A DNA stretch of 64,000 nucleotides from Coriobacteriales bacterium OH1046. GTDB lineage: Bacteria; Actinomycetota; Coriobacteriia; Coriobacteriales; Atopobiaceae. Location of the stretch: assembly GCA_004010535.1 (NCBI GenBank), contig RQYE01000008.1, positions 1 to 64,000 on the forward strand, given 5' to 3'. Of this stretch, positions 26,066 to 33,888 are shown piece by piece. Each line of letters starts with the position of its first letter. Positions within the stretch are counted from its first letter, which is position 1. A program made the position numbers and the translations under genes. The notes under the pieces are model-generated. The model was given only the letters and a program-made list of their open reading frames with translations, did no database searches and was not told where the DNA came from.

Positions 26066-27325
26066 CTATCCGATGCTATCCCGAGCCGCCGCGATCACCG
26101 CTTGGTAGACCGCTTGATAGCTCACATCGGCCACGCGCGAGAGCGCCGCAACCGAGGTGTACTCGGGGTAGATGCGCACCTCCCCCGTGGGCAACACGAC
26201 ACGCTTGGCGAGCGCCGTGCCGTAGGGCGTTGCACACGAGACCTCCTCGCGCGGCAGTGCCGTGCGCTCCATGCGCATGCGGCGGATGCCGATGGTGGTG
26301 GTGTCCTCGAAGATGACCTGCTCGAGCACCGGGATATCGGCGCTTACGCAGAGCACCTCGAGCTGGTAGCCGGGACGGTTCTTCTTCATGAAGCAGGGCA
26401 GGAAATGCGCCTCGCAGGCACCCGCGCGCAGCAGGCGGTCGAGCACGTGCCCCAGCGCCTCGCCCGGGCAATCGTCCACCTCGGTCTCGAGCTTCCAAAG
26501 GTCGGAGGGACCTCCAGCGGACGCGGCCTCCTCGATGATGAGGGCGCGCAGCACGCTGGGCATCTCGTAGACGCGCTTGCCGGCACCGTATCCAGCTGCC
26601 TTGATCGTATAGGCTGCGGGCAGCGCGTCATCGGTGCGGATGGCTGCGGCGAGGGCGGCTCCCGTGGGAGTCACGAGCTCGCCCGTACGACCTGTCGGCG
26701 CGAGCACGAGGCTATGGGCGGCGCATATGTTGACGACGGCGGGCACGGGGATGGGAAGCCTGCCGTGAGCGGTGCGGACTTGACCCTCCCCTTCCGCAAG
26801 CGGCGAGATATACGCGCGCTCGATGCCGAGCGCGTCGAGGCAGTACGCAGCAGCCACGATGTCGACGATGGAATCTACAGCACCGACCTCATGGAAATGG
26901 ACCTCATCGGGCGTGGTGCCATGGGCTTTGGCCTCCGCGTCGGCAAGGATGCGGAAGGCCTTCTCGGCAATCGCCTTCGCACCAGTCGTAAGCTCCGAGT
27001 CCTCGATGATGGCGAGGCAATCCGCAAGGCCTCGATGCTCGTGATGATGGCGCTCGTGATCGTGGCTGTGGTCGGAGGCATCGCCGTAAAGCCATGCCAT
27101 ATCGTGGTCGTGATTCTCATGATCCCCGTCGAGAACCACATCGAAATCGCAGGCTGCCAGCGCGCCGGCCATGGTGCGGGTGATACGGATCTCGTAACCC
27201 TCGAGCGGCAACGTCGCCAGCGCCGCGCTCAGCCCCTCCTCGTCGGCACCGAGATCGATGAGGGCGGCCACCAGCATGTCCCCGGCGATACCCGTCCCGC
27301 AGTCAAGGTAGAGCGTCTTACCCAT
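26066..27325 (-). CDS. larC: LarC, nickel insertion for nickel-pincer nucleotide
   Basis: A 419-aa cytoplasmic protein that inserts nickel into the pyridinium dithio-dicarboxylate mononucleotide, the last step of the nickel-pincer cofactor used by lactate racemase and relatives. MGKTLYLDCGTGIAGDMLVAAL is the family start; a His-rich loop lies at about 68-98 (HSHDHERHHHEHRG), a probable metal store; DEVHFHEVGAVDSIVDIVAA follows. LarC is one continuous frame here, unlike Lactobacillus plantarum, where a programmed frameshift joins two parts. Start ATG lies inside the end of larB (8-nt overlap), giving coupled translation. Its stop codon directly abuts the truncated antitoxin frame. Confidence 0.92.
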   Translation of the reverse strand: MGKTLYLDCGTGIAGDMLVAALIDLGADEEGLSAALATLPLEGYEIRITRTMAGALAACDFDVVLDGDHENHDHDMAWLYGDASDHSHDHERHHHEHRGLADCLAIIEDSELTTGAKAIAEKAFRILADAEAKAHGTTPDEVHFHEVGAVDSIVDIVAAAYCLDALGIERAYISPLAEGEGQVRTAHGRLPIPVPAVVNICAAHSLVLAPTGRTGELVTPTGAALAAAIRTDDALPAAYTIKAAGYGAGKRVYEMPSVLRALIIEEAASAGGPSDLWKLETEVDDCPGEALGHVLDRLLRAGACEAHFLPCFMKKNRPGYQLEVLCVSADIPVLEQVIFEDTTTIGIRRMRMERTALPREEVSCATPYGTALAKRVVLPTGEVRIYPEYTSVAALSRVADVSYQAVYQAVIAAARDSIG

Positions 27326-28112
27326 GGTCGACCTCCCTCTGCGCGGTCCGCGCATGATCGATGAGCGCGGCCTGGTAGCCTGCGCCGAAACCGTTGTCGA
27401 TGTTGACGACCGAAACGCCGCTCGCACAGGAGTTGAGCATGGCGAGCAGCGCGGCCACGCCATCCATGGAGGCCCCGTAGCCCACGCTCGTGGGGCAGGC
27501 GATCACCGGGCAGGCGGCAAGGCCGCCCACCACGCTCGCGAGCGCGCCCTCCATACCGGCGACAGCCACGATGGCAGACGCGCCGGCGATATCATCCGCA
27601 TGCGCGAGGAGGCGGTGGATGCCCGCCACGCCCGCATCGTAGACGCGTAGCACCCGGCTGCCGAGCATCTCGGCCGTGAGGGCTGCCTCCTCGGCCGCGT
27701 AGATGTCGCTCGTGCCCGCGCACATCACGAGCACGTAAGCATTGCCATCGGATTCGGGCGCGGCCCCGTAGATGCCCATGGAGCACGCGGCATGGTAGAC
27801 GAAGGCGCGCTCGATCCCAGGGGCCAGAAGCTTGCGGAGCTCCGCTTCCCTGCCGGCATCGAGCCGTGTCACCATGATGCGCTTCTCGCCTGCCGAGACA
27901 AGGGCTGCGAGGATCCCGGAGATCTGCGCGGCACTCTTGCCGGCACCGTAGATGACCTCGGAGACGCCTTGGCGGAGTCCCCTATGGAGATCGGGTTTGG
28001 CATAGCCTAGGTCGACGAAGGGCTGGCTGGCAAGGCGGGCCGCAGCCTCATCGACCGATACGGTTCCCTTGGCAACCCCATCGAGCAGGGTGCGGACATC
28101 CCTACGCTCCAT
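27318..28112 (-). CDS. larB: LarB, nicotinate dinucleotide carboxylase/hydrolase
   Basis: A 264-aa enzyme that carboxylates nicotinic acid adenine dinucleotide at C5 and cleaves the phosphoanhydride, the first step of nickel-pincer cofactor synthesis. The C-terminal half resembles PurE-type AIR carboxylase: VLVMCAGTSDIYAAEEA, VAGMEGALASVVGGL and CPVIACPTSVGYGAS. The start at 28112 (AGAGGGG upstream) replaces a longer frame that lacks a site. Overlaps larC by 8 nt; divergent from the dipeptidase-larE pair with 107 nt between starts, so one spacer controls both halves of the pathway. Confidence 0.92.
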   Translation of the reverse strand: MERRDVRTLLDGVAKGTVSVDEAAARLASQPFVDLGYAKPDLHRGLRQGVSEVIYGAGKSAAQISGILAALVSAGEKRIMVTRLDAGREAELRKLLAPGIERAFVYHAACSMGIYGAAPESDGNAYVLVMCAGTSDIYAAEEAALTAEMLGSRVLRVYDAGVAGIHRLLAHADDIAGASAIVAVAGMEGALASVVGGLAACPVIACPTSVGYGASMDGVAALLAMLNSCASGVSVVNIDNGFGAGYQAALIDHARTAQREVDHG

Positions 28113-28219
28113 ACCGCCCCTCTTCGGAGATGATGTCGTTTCGTCCCCATTATACGCGCGCACCCGCGCCGCCGACCCGCTACACTAAGAGAACAGGCAC
28201 TGTCGAGAAGGGATGGATT

Positions 28220-29644
28220 ATGTCGGATATGCTGCTCAAAGAGCAGGTAGATGCCTATGTCGACGAGATCTGGGACGATGCGGTGGAAGATATGCGCACA
28301 CTCATCGCCATCGAATCCGTCGAGGATCTCAGCCATGCTGCGCCCGGTGCGCCCTACGGCCCCGCACCTGCGGAGGCTTTAAGACGCGCGCTCGAGATCT
28401 CCAAGCGCCTGGGGCTCTCCCCCACCGACTGCGACGGCCGCATCGGCTTCTCCGACCTTCCCGGCGAGAGCGCCACCCAGATCGCGACCATCGCCCATGT
28501 GGACATCGTGCCGTTGGGCCTGGGTTGGAACTACCCGCCCCTCGACGTGACCCGCGACCGCGGCTTCCTCATCGGCCGCGGGATCCAAGACGACAAGGGC
28601 CCCTATATCCTCTCGCTCTATGCAGCCCACTTCTTCGTCCGGCAGGTTGCGGCTACGGGCAGGAGATTGCCGTATACGCTTCGCTGCATCGCAGGGTGCA
28701 ACGAGGAGGCCGGCATGGCCGATGTCGATTGGTACCTCGAGCACTTCGATGCCCCCGCATTCTGCTTCACGCCCGATGCGGACTACCCGCTCATCTGCGG
28801 CGAGAAGGGCGTGTACCATGGCCTCTTCTCGAGCAAACCGGGCCTTGTGGGAGGCGCGCTCGTCGAGATCTCGGGCGGCACGGTGCCCAACGCCATCCCC
28901 GGACGCGCCGAGGCGGTGGTCGCCGTTGCGTCGGAGAAGCTGCCCTCAGCTGATGGCATCGCACTCGAGGCCCTTGAGGATGGTCTTACCCGCATCGTCG
29001 CCACCGGCAAGGGCGGCCATGCATCCCTGCCCGCAGGCACCGAGAACGCCATAGACATGCTCGTCGGCTACCTCGCAGCAAACATCGAGCTCACCGACGA
29101 TCAGGCAGTGTTCCTCTCGCTCGTGAAGCAGGTCGTCTCCACCACCGACGGCTCCGCCGTGGGCATCGACGTATCCGATGATAAGTTCGGGTCATTGACC
29201 TGCATCGGCGGCACCATCGCGACCTTTGGGGACGGCCATGTGGAGCAGACCATCGATGCACGCTATCCCACCTCCATCACAGGAGAGCGCATCACGGCCC
29301 GCATGGCAGAGCTCGCCGAGGAACACGGCACCGGCTATCGGCTGCTTTCAGATGCCGCGCCCTTCTACATCGAGCCCACGAGCCCCGAGATCCAGACGTT
29401 GCTCGCCACCTACCGCGAGTACACGGGCAACAGGGCCGATCCCTTGGTCATCGGCGGCGGCACCTATGCGCGCCATTTCCCGCGCGCCTGCGCCTTCGGC
29501 CCCAACGAACCCGGCGACGCCAACCCCGATTGGGTGGGCATCGAACACGGCCCCGACGAGGGCATCGCCGAGGAGCGCCTCAAGAATGCGCTCAAGATCT
29601 ATATCGTCTCGATCGCGCGTCTCATGGAGCTCGATCTCCCATGA
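28220..29644 (+). CDS. PepV/Sapep-like M20 metallodipeptidase
   Basis: A 474-aa zinc dipeptidase of family M20A. The metal site is marked by TIAHVDIVPLGLGW (His and Asp), GRGIQDDKGP (bridging Asp), GCNEEAGMADVDWY (catalytic Glu-Glu) and CFTPDADYPL, with a late GGGTYARHFP holding the last His. A lid domain lies between about 190 and 380. It cleaves unsubstituted dipeptides in the cytoplasm. The ATG at 28220 has GAAGGGATGG upstream; the frame extends back to 28130 without support. Overlaps larE by 4 nt (ATGA), an odd pairing of a peptidase with a cofactor gene. Confidence 0.88.
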   Translation: MSDMLLKEQVDAYVDEIWDDAVEDMRTLIAIESVEDLSHAAPGAPYGPAPAEALRRALEISKRLGLSPTDCDGRIGFSDLPGESATQIATIAHVDIVPLGLGWNYPPLDVTRDRGFLIGRGIQDDKGPYILSLYAAHFFVRQVAATGRRLPYTLRCIAGCNEEAGMADVDWYLEHFDAPAFCFTPDADYPLICGEKGVYHGLFSSKPGLVGGALVEISGGTVPNAIPGRAEAVVAVASEKLPSADGIALEALEDGLTRIVATGKGGHASLPAGTENAIDMLVGYLAANIELTDDQAVFLSLVKQVVSTTDGSAVGIDVSDDKFGSLTCIGGTIATFGDGHVEQTIDARYPTSITGERITARMAELAEEHGTGYRLLSDAAPFYIEPTSPEIQTLLATYREYTGNRADPLVIGGGTYARHFPRACAFGPNEPGDANPDWVGIEHGPDEGIAEERLKNALKIYIVSIARLMELDLP

Positions 29645-30441
29645 ACGCGCTCCATGCCAAATCGGAGGCCTTGCGATCCGCACTCTCCAACATGGGGCAT
29701 GTGGTCGTCGCGTTCTCGGGCGGCACGGATTCGGCACTTCTCCTCGACGTTGCCCGCGAGACGCTAGGAGAACGCGCCATCGCGATCACGGCGTGCATCC
29801 ATTCGCTTCCCGCTGCGGAGCTCGCCGGAGCGCGGGCCTTCTGCGCCGAGCGCGGTATCCGCCACATCGTCGTCGAGCAGGACGAGCTCGCCATCCCGGG
29901 CTTCGCCGACAATACCGCGGATCGCTGCTACATCTGCAAGAAGACGCTCTTCTCGAGGATGCTCGAGATCGCTGCGGCAGAAGGATGCGCCGTCCTCGCC
30001 GATGGTTCCAACGTCGATGACGAGGGAGATTACCGACCCGGTATGCGGGCGCTCACCGAACTGGGCATCAGGAGCCCGCTGCGCGAGGCGGGCCTCGCCA
30101 AGGCGGATATCCGCGCACTCAGCCGCGAGCGCGGGCTTGCGACATGGGACAAGCCCTCGGCGGCATGCCTCTCGTCGCGCATCCCCTACGGCGAGACCAT
30201 CACGGCAGAAAAGCTCGCACGCATCGAGGCGGCCGAAGATTACCTGCATACCCTCGGTTTCTCGCAACTGCGCGTGCGCAGCCATGGCACCCTGGCCCGC
30301 ATCGAGCTCCCCGTTGGGGATATCGAGCGGGGCGCCTCCCTCGCCCGCGCGATCGCAGCCCGCCTGAGGGAGCTGGGGTTCGCCTATGCCACGCTCGACC
30401 TCGAGGGGTTCCGCTCGGGCAGCATGAACGAGATCCTGTAG
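29641..30441 (+). CDS. larE: LarE, sacrificial sulfur transferase for nickel-pincer nucleotide
   Basis: A 266-aa PP-loop ATPase that adenylates the LarB product and donates sulfur. The PP-loop FSGGTDSALLL lies at about 25-35, DRCYICKKTLF near 98-108, and the donor cysteine is Cys176 in SAACLSSRIPYG, the same number as the sacrificial cysteine of the L. plantarum enzyme. This is therefore the single-cysteine type rather than the Fe-S type with three cysteines. Start overlaps the dipeptidase stop by 4 nt. Converges on the aldo/keto reductase gene 18 nt away. Confidence 0.92.
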   Translation: MNALHAKSEALRSALSNMGHVVVAFSGGTDSALLLDVARETLGERAIAITACIHSLPAAELAGARAFCAERGIRHIVVEQDELAIPGFADNTADRCYICKKTLFSRMLEIAAAEGCAVLADGSNVDDEGDYRPGMRALTELGIRSPLREAGLAKADIRALSRERGLATWDKPSAACLSSRIPYGETITAEKLARIEAAEDYLHTLGFSQLRVRSHGTLARIELPVGDIERGASLARAIAARLRELGFAYATLDLEGFRSGSMNEIL

Positions 30442-30459
30442 CCGAGCACCGGCCCGCCG

Positions 30460-31566
30460 TCAGCCGGCCATCGCCGAAAGCTCGGCCATGATCGCGGGCG
30501 TATCGATACCCTGCGGGCAGCTGCCCACGCAGAGCCCGCAGCCGATGCAGTCCCCGGGATGCCCGCCCTCGAGCTGCCCGATCTTGGCGAGCGAGGTCTG
30601 AGAGCCCATCTTGATCTTGTTGTAGAGCTCGAGCACGGCGGGGATATCGATCCCCGCAGGGCATCCTTCGGTGCAGTAGCGGCATCCTGTGCAGGGAACG
30701 GAGATCTCGGCGTGGAAGGAGTCGCGGGCGCGCTCGAGCACCGCGAGGTCATCTGCCGAGAGCATCTCCTTCGCAGAGAAGGTCGCCACGTTGTCGAGCA
30801 CCTGCTCCACCGTCGTCATACCCGAGAGCACGGTCTGCACCTGCGGAAGCGAACGCACCCAGCGCATGGCCCAGCTCGCGATGGACCAATCGGGATGCGC
30901 GTCTTGGAGCAGGGCGTTCGCGTTCGGGGTGAGCGAGGCGAGACGGCCGCCGCGCACGGGTTCCATCACGATGATGGGGAGACCCGCCTCCGTGATGATG
31001 TCGTGCTCCTCATGCGCGGTGGAGTACTCCCAGTCGAGGTAGTTGAGCTGGATCTGCACGAACTCCCAATCTCCCGCAGCAAGGAAGCGCCTCAGGTTGG
31101 CGGGAGCCGCGTGACTCGAGAAACCCAGATGGCGGATACGCCCGGCGGCGCGCTGCTCCGTCAGGTAGTCGATGCAGCCGCAGGAGAGATACTCGTCGAT
31201 GGTGTTGTCCATCACCGCGTGGACAAGATAGAAATCGAGATGGTCGGTCTGGAGACGCTCGAGCTGCGTCTCGAACACGAAGCGGTAATCGGGATGGGCA
31301 TGGATGTTGAACTTGGTCGCTATAGCGAAGGAATCGCGCGGATGGCGGGCCACGAGGGCTTTGCCCACGAATTCCTCCGATGTCCCCTCGTGATAGGGCC
31401 ACGCCGTGTCGAAATAGGTGATGCCGTTATCGTACGCGCAATCGACGACCTCCTCGGCGCGCGCATAATCGATGGGCGCGCCATCCTTGCCGTCGATGCG
31501 GGGCAGGCGCATGGTACCCATGCCCAAACGCGAGATCCTGCCGCCTTGGAATTCCCTATACTCCAT
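30460..31566 (-). CDS. Aldo/keto reductase with C-terminal 4Fe-4S domain
   Basis: A 368-aa oxidoreductase: NADP-dependent aldo/keto reductase barrel (about 1-275; GTMRLPRIDG, active-site Asp and Tyr in FDTAWPYHEGTSEE, LDFYLVHAV) followed by a ferredoxin-like domain with two cysteine clusters, CTGCRYCTEGCP and CIGCGLCVGSCP. This architecture is common in anaerobes and is thought to reduce carbonyls using low-potential electrons; the substrate is unknown. The ATG at 31566 has a GGGAGGGGG site; an upstream Met at 31599 is less well placed. Confidence 0.87.
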   Translation of the reverse strand: MEYREFQGGRISRLGMGTMRLPRIDGKDGAPIDYARAEEVVDCAYDNGITYFDTAWPYHEGTSEEFVGKALVARHPRDSFAIATKFNIHAHPDYRFVFETQLERLQTDHLDFYLVHAVMDNTIDEYLSCGCIDYLTEQRAAGRIRHLGFSSHAAPANLRRFLAAGDWEFVQIQLNYLDWEYSTAHEEHDIITEAGLPIIVMEPVRGGRLASLTPNANALLQDAHPDWSIASWAMRWVRSLPQVQTVLSGMTTVEQVLDNVATFSAKEMLSADDLAVLERARDSFHAEISVPCTGCRYCTEGCPAGIDIPAVLELYNKIKMGSQTSLAKIGQLEGGHPGDCIGCGLCVGSCPQGIDTPAIMAELSAMAG

Positions 31567-31631
31567 GGTTCCCCCTCCCGAACAAGGCCAGCCGATCATG
31601 ACAGCACCCTCTCCCGGGATGCCGCTGCGCC

Positions 31632-32219
31632 CTAGCTGCGGTCGTATCCCTCCTTGTATTCGTCTTTGAGCTTGAGGTCTGCATCCAACGGGCTCTCATC
31701 CGAGAGATACCTGTCGACATTGAACGGCTGGAACGGGTTGACGGGTTTGGCGGGGCCATCATAGACAGCCGGGCCGTATCCCAGCAAGAGGGCGTAGAGC
31801 GGTTCCGCAAGCAGCAGCGCGGCGGCTGAGGGGATATCCTTCCCGAATGCGGCCGACAACCTGAAGCACTGGTATGCATAGAAGAACAGCGCGAGCGCGT
31901 CCACGAACGACCCGGCCTGTCCGGTATCCGCACCCACCATCCCCGCGAGGGCAGGCCAGGAGGCGCCGAGCGCGACCGTGACGGCATAGGCCGTGAACAA
32001 CAGGGGACCGGCACCGCTGATCCGATACGCCGTGAAGACATCGAGCACGGGGACGAACGCCTTGGCACGGGGCTTTCCCGCCTTGGCGAATATACCGGCA
32101 TAGCCGATCGCGCAGAACAGGAACAGCATGCCGGCCACGATCCGCGCCGCAGATGCCCCGATCATCTGGGCGAAGGGAGAACCGGGCACGAGCAGCCGTG
32201 CGATGAGCATCGGATACAT
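31632..32219 (-). CDS. DUF5684-like membrane protein
   Basis: A 195-aa protein with about four transmembrane helices. The segment GYAGIFAKAGKPRAKAFVPVL, a helix end followed by a basic loop and a proline-containing helix, resembles DUF5684/signal-peptidase-associated proteins. The C-terminal 50 residues are hydrophilic and acidic (NPFQPFNVDRYLSDESP onwards). Starts 4 nt after the stop codon of the gene at 32224, so the two are coupled. No function assigned. Confidence 0.6.
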   Translation of the reverse strand: MYPMLIARLLVPGSPFAQMIGASAARIVAGMLFLFCAIGYAGIFAKAGKPRAKAFVPVLDVFTAYRISGAGPLLFTAYAVTVALGASWPALAGMVGADTGQAGSFVDALALFFYAYQCFRLSAAFGKDIPSAAALLLAEPLYALLLGYGPAVYDGPAKPVNPFQPFNVDRYLSDESPLDADLKLKDEYKEGYDRS

Positions 32220-32223
32220 GGGC

Positions 32224-32505
32224 TCATCCCAAGGCACCGGAAGAGAGCGCGGCAAGGGCAGCCCCCATCGCGGCTGCGGCCACAAGGCCGACAACGATCA
32301 GGACGACCCTCGTGAAGGTACGTGCCAGACGCGCCGATGAAGCACGCTGGTAACGCCCAAGCGAATACTCGTCACGCGAGAAGGGCTTGTAATCCGGCGC
32401 GCTCAGCGTGTCGCGGCGCAGCGTGGGCTTGCCCCCCTGCGCATGGGCATTCTTGCGGGCGATCAGCATCCGGTCGACGGGACCGTATGAATCCAAGACA
32501 CTCAC
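32224..32505 (-). CDS. Small single-pass membrane protein
   Basis: A 93-aa protein, hydrophilic and basic for about 65 residues, then one transmembrane helix (VVLIVVGLVAAAAMGAALAAL) ending near the C-terminus. I chose the GTG at 32505 because AGGAG sits 7 nt upstream; earlier in-frame ATGs (32535, 32562) have no site. Not recognised. It is followed closely by a polytopic membrane protein gene and may be its partner. Confidence 0.55.
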   Translation of the reverse strand: MSVLDSYGPVDRMLIARKNAHAQGGKPTLRRDTLSAPDYKPFSRDEYSLGRYQRASSARLARTFTRVVLIVVGLVAAAAMGAALAALSSGALG

Positions 32506-32572
32506 GATCGGCTCCTGTCCGTTTAAGCTGCACATGCGATCGATAGCGCTATTGTAGCGCATGGCCGCATCG

Positions 32573-33757
32573 CTATGAGAGGACGATGCCGCCCAACCAG
32601 CCCCAGCGAGGGGTCGAGGTGACGCCGAACTCGCTGATCCACGATGAGAGGCTCTGCGTTATCACATACCCGCTCGCGCTGTGGCGCACGAGGCCGTTGC
32701 CGATGTAGATGCCGATATGGCCGTAGAGGATGGCCGCATAGGAGTACGGTTCGGTGGGAACGGCGATGATCATGCCCGGCTGGATCGCAGACGGGTCGGA
32801 TGTGTAGCAGTAGGCCCAGTACATATCGCAGGCATTGCCGTAGATGGCGCCGACGCCGGCGTTCACGAAGACGTTGGTCACCCATGCGGCGCAGAACCCG
32901 ACGCCTGCGGAAGGCGTCCATGACGCAGCATCGATGACCGCGCTCTGGGAACCCGAAGCGCCTTCGAAGGACACCGAACCGGAGTAGGAACCACCCGCCG
33001 CGATAGCGGCCTGGCGCTCGCGCTCGAGGCGCTCCGCCTCCTCCTTGGCCGCCAAGATCTCGGCGTCGCGCTGCTCGATGAGCGCCTTGACCTCGTCGTC
33101 CAAATCGTTCAGGACGTCTTGGACCTCGGCTTGCTTGTCTTGGAGCGCTTTAAGCTCGTCCTCCTGCTGCCGGCGCAGGCTCTCGAGCTCTTCCTGCTGC
33201 TCCTCGAGGTTGCGCTTATCCTGCTCGAGGGCTTCCTTATCCTCCTTGATGCTCTCGATCATATCGCGGTCGGACTCGGTGATCTTGTCGAGATAGTAGA
33301 TATTGGATGTGAGCTCGTCGAAGGAGGTGGCGGAGAGGAGCAGGTCGAGCATGCCCTGGTTGCCCGACTTGTAGGCGCTCGACATGCGGGCGCCGAGACG
33401 CTCCTGCTTGCGCTCGATCTCGCGCTGCTTGCGCTCGATCTCGCGCTCGAGAGCCTCTATCTCCTTGGTCACGCGCTCGATCTCATCGAGCGTCTTGGAG
33501 TGCTGCGAGGCGAGATCCGCATATTCCTGGCCGATGCGATCGAGCTCGGCTGCGACCTCGTCGTAGCGCGCCTGCGCATCTTCGAGGGCGGCCATGGTCT
33601 CCTCGCTTGCCTCGAACTCGTCGTCGGCGTGGGCGAGACGGGGCGCGGCGGACAAGGCGGCGCCGAATCCCATGATGAGGCGCAGCGCATCGCGCCTGGT
33701 GACCGTACGCGAAGGAAGGAGGTGCATACCGCGCTTGCCTAGATGCCTTCCGGCCAT
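32573..33757 (-). CDS. Secreted coiled-coil protein with cysteine-hydrolase (CHAP/NlpC-like) domain
   Basis: A 394-aa cell-wall hydrolase candidate. The N-terminus has a twin-arginine-like signal (TRRDALRLIMGFGAALSAA) ending near AHADDE; residues about 50-265 form a long charged coiled coil like PcsB or RipA; the C-terminal domain (about 275-394) has probable catalytic Cys289 in GVGFCAAWV and His347 in YGHIGIYIG. Such proteins cut peptidoglycan cross-bridges during division, with the coiled coil as inhibitor or FtsEX contact. AAGGAG precedes the ATG at 33757. No ftsEX genes are adjacent. Confidence 0.82.
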   Translation of the reverse strand: MAGRHLGKRGMHLLPSRTVTRRDALRLIMGFGAALSAAPRLAHADDEFEASEETMAALEDAQARYDEVAAELDRIGQEYADLASQHSKTLDEIERVTKEIEALEREIERKQREIERKQERLGARMSSAYKSGNQGMLDLLLSATSFDELTSNIYYLDKITESDRDMIESIKEDKEALEQDKRNLEEQQEELESLRRQQEDELKALQDKQAEVQDVLNDLDDEVKALIEQRDAEILAAKEEAERLERERQAAIAAGGSYSGSVSFEGASGSQSAVIDAASWTPSAGVGFCAAWVTNVFVNAGVGAIYGNACDMYWAYCYTSDPSAIQPGMIIAVPTEPYSYAAILYGHIGIYIGNGLVRHSASGYVITQSLSSWISEFGVTSTPRWGWLGGIVLS

Positions 33758-33888
33758 TCGAACTCCTTGCGACGTTTAGGATGCATTGACATACGCCTAC
33801 GATTCTATCGCAAATAGCATCCTGTATGCGAAATACACATCAGGGCGATACCGATGGCAGGGTATCATAGGCCCATGAGGCATAATCC

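Noticed and set aside
33030-33480. Tandem-like repeats suggesting a CRISPR or VNTR.
   Set aside because: The repetition reflects coiled-coil heptads rich in Glu, Lys and Arg codons within the secreted hydrolase gene, not spaced identical repeats.
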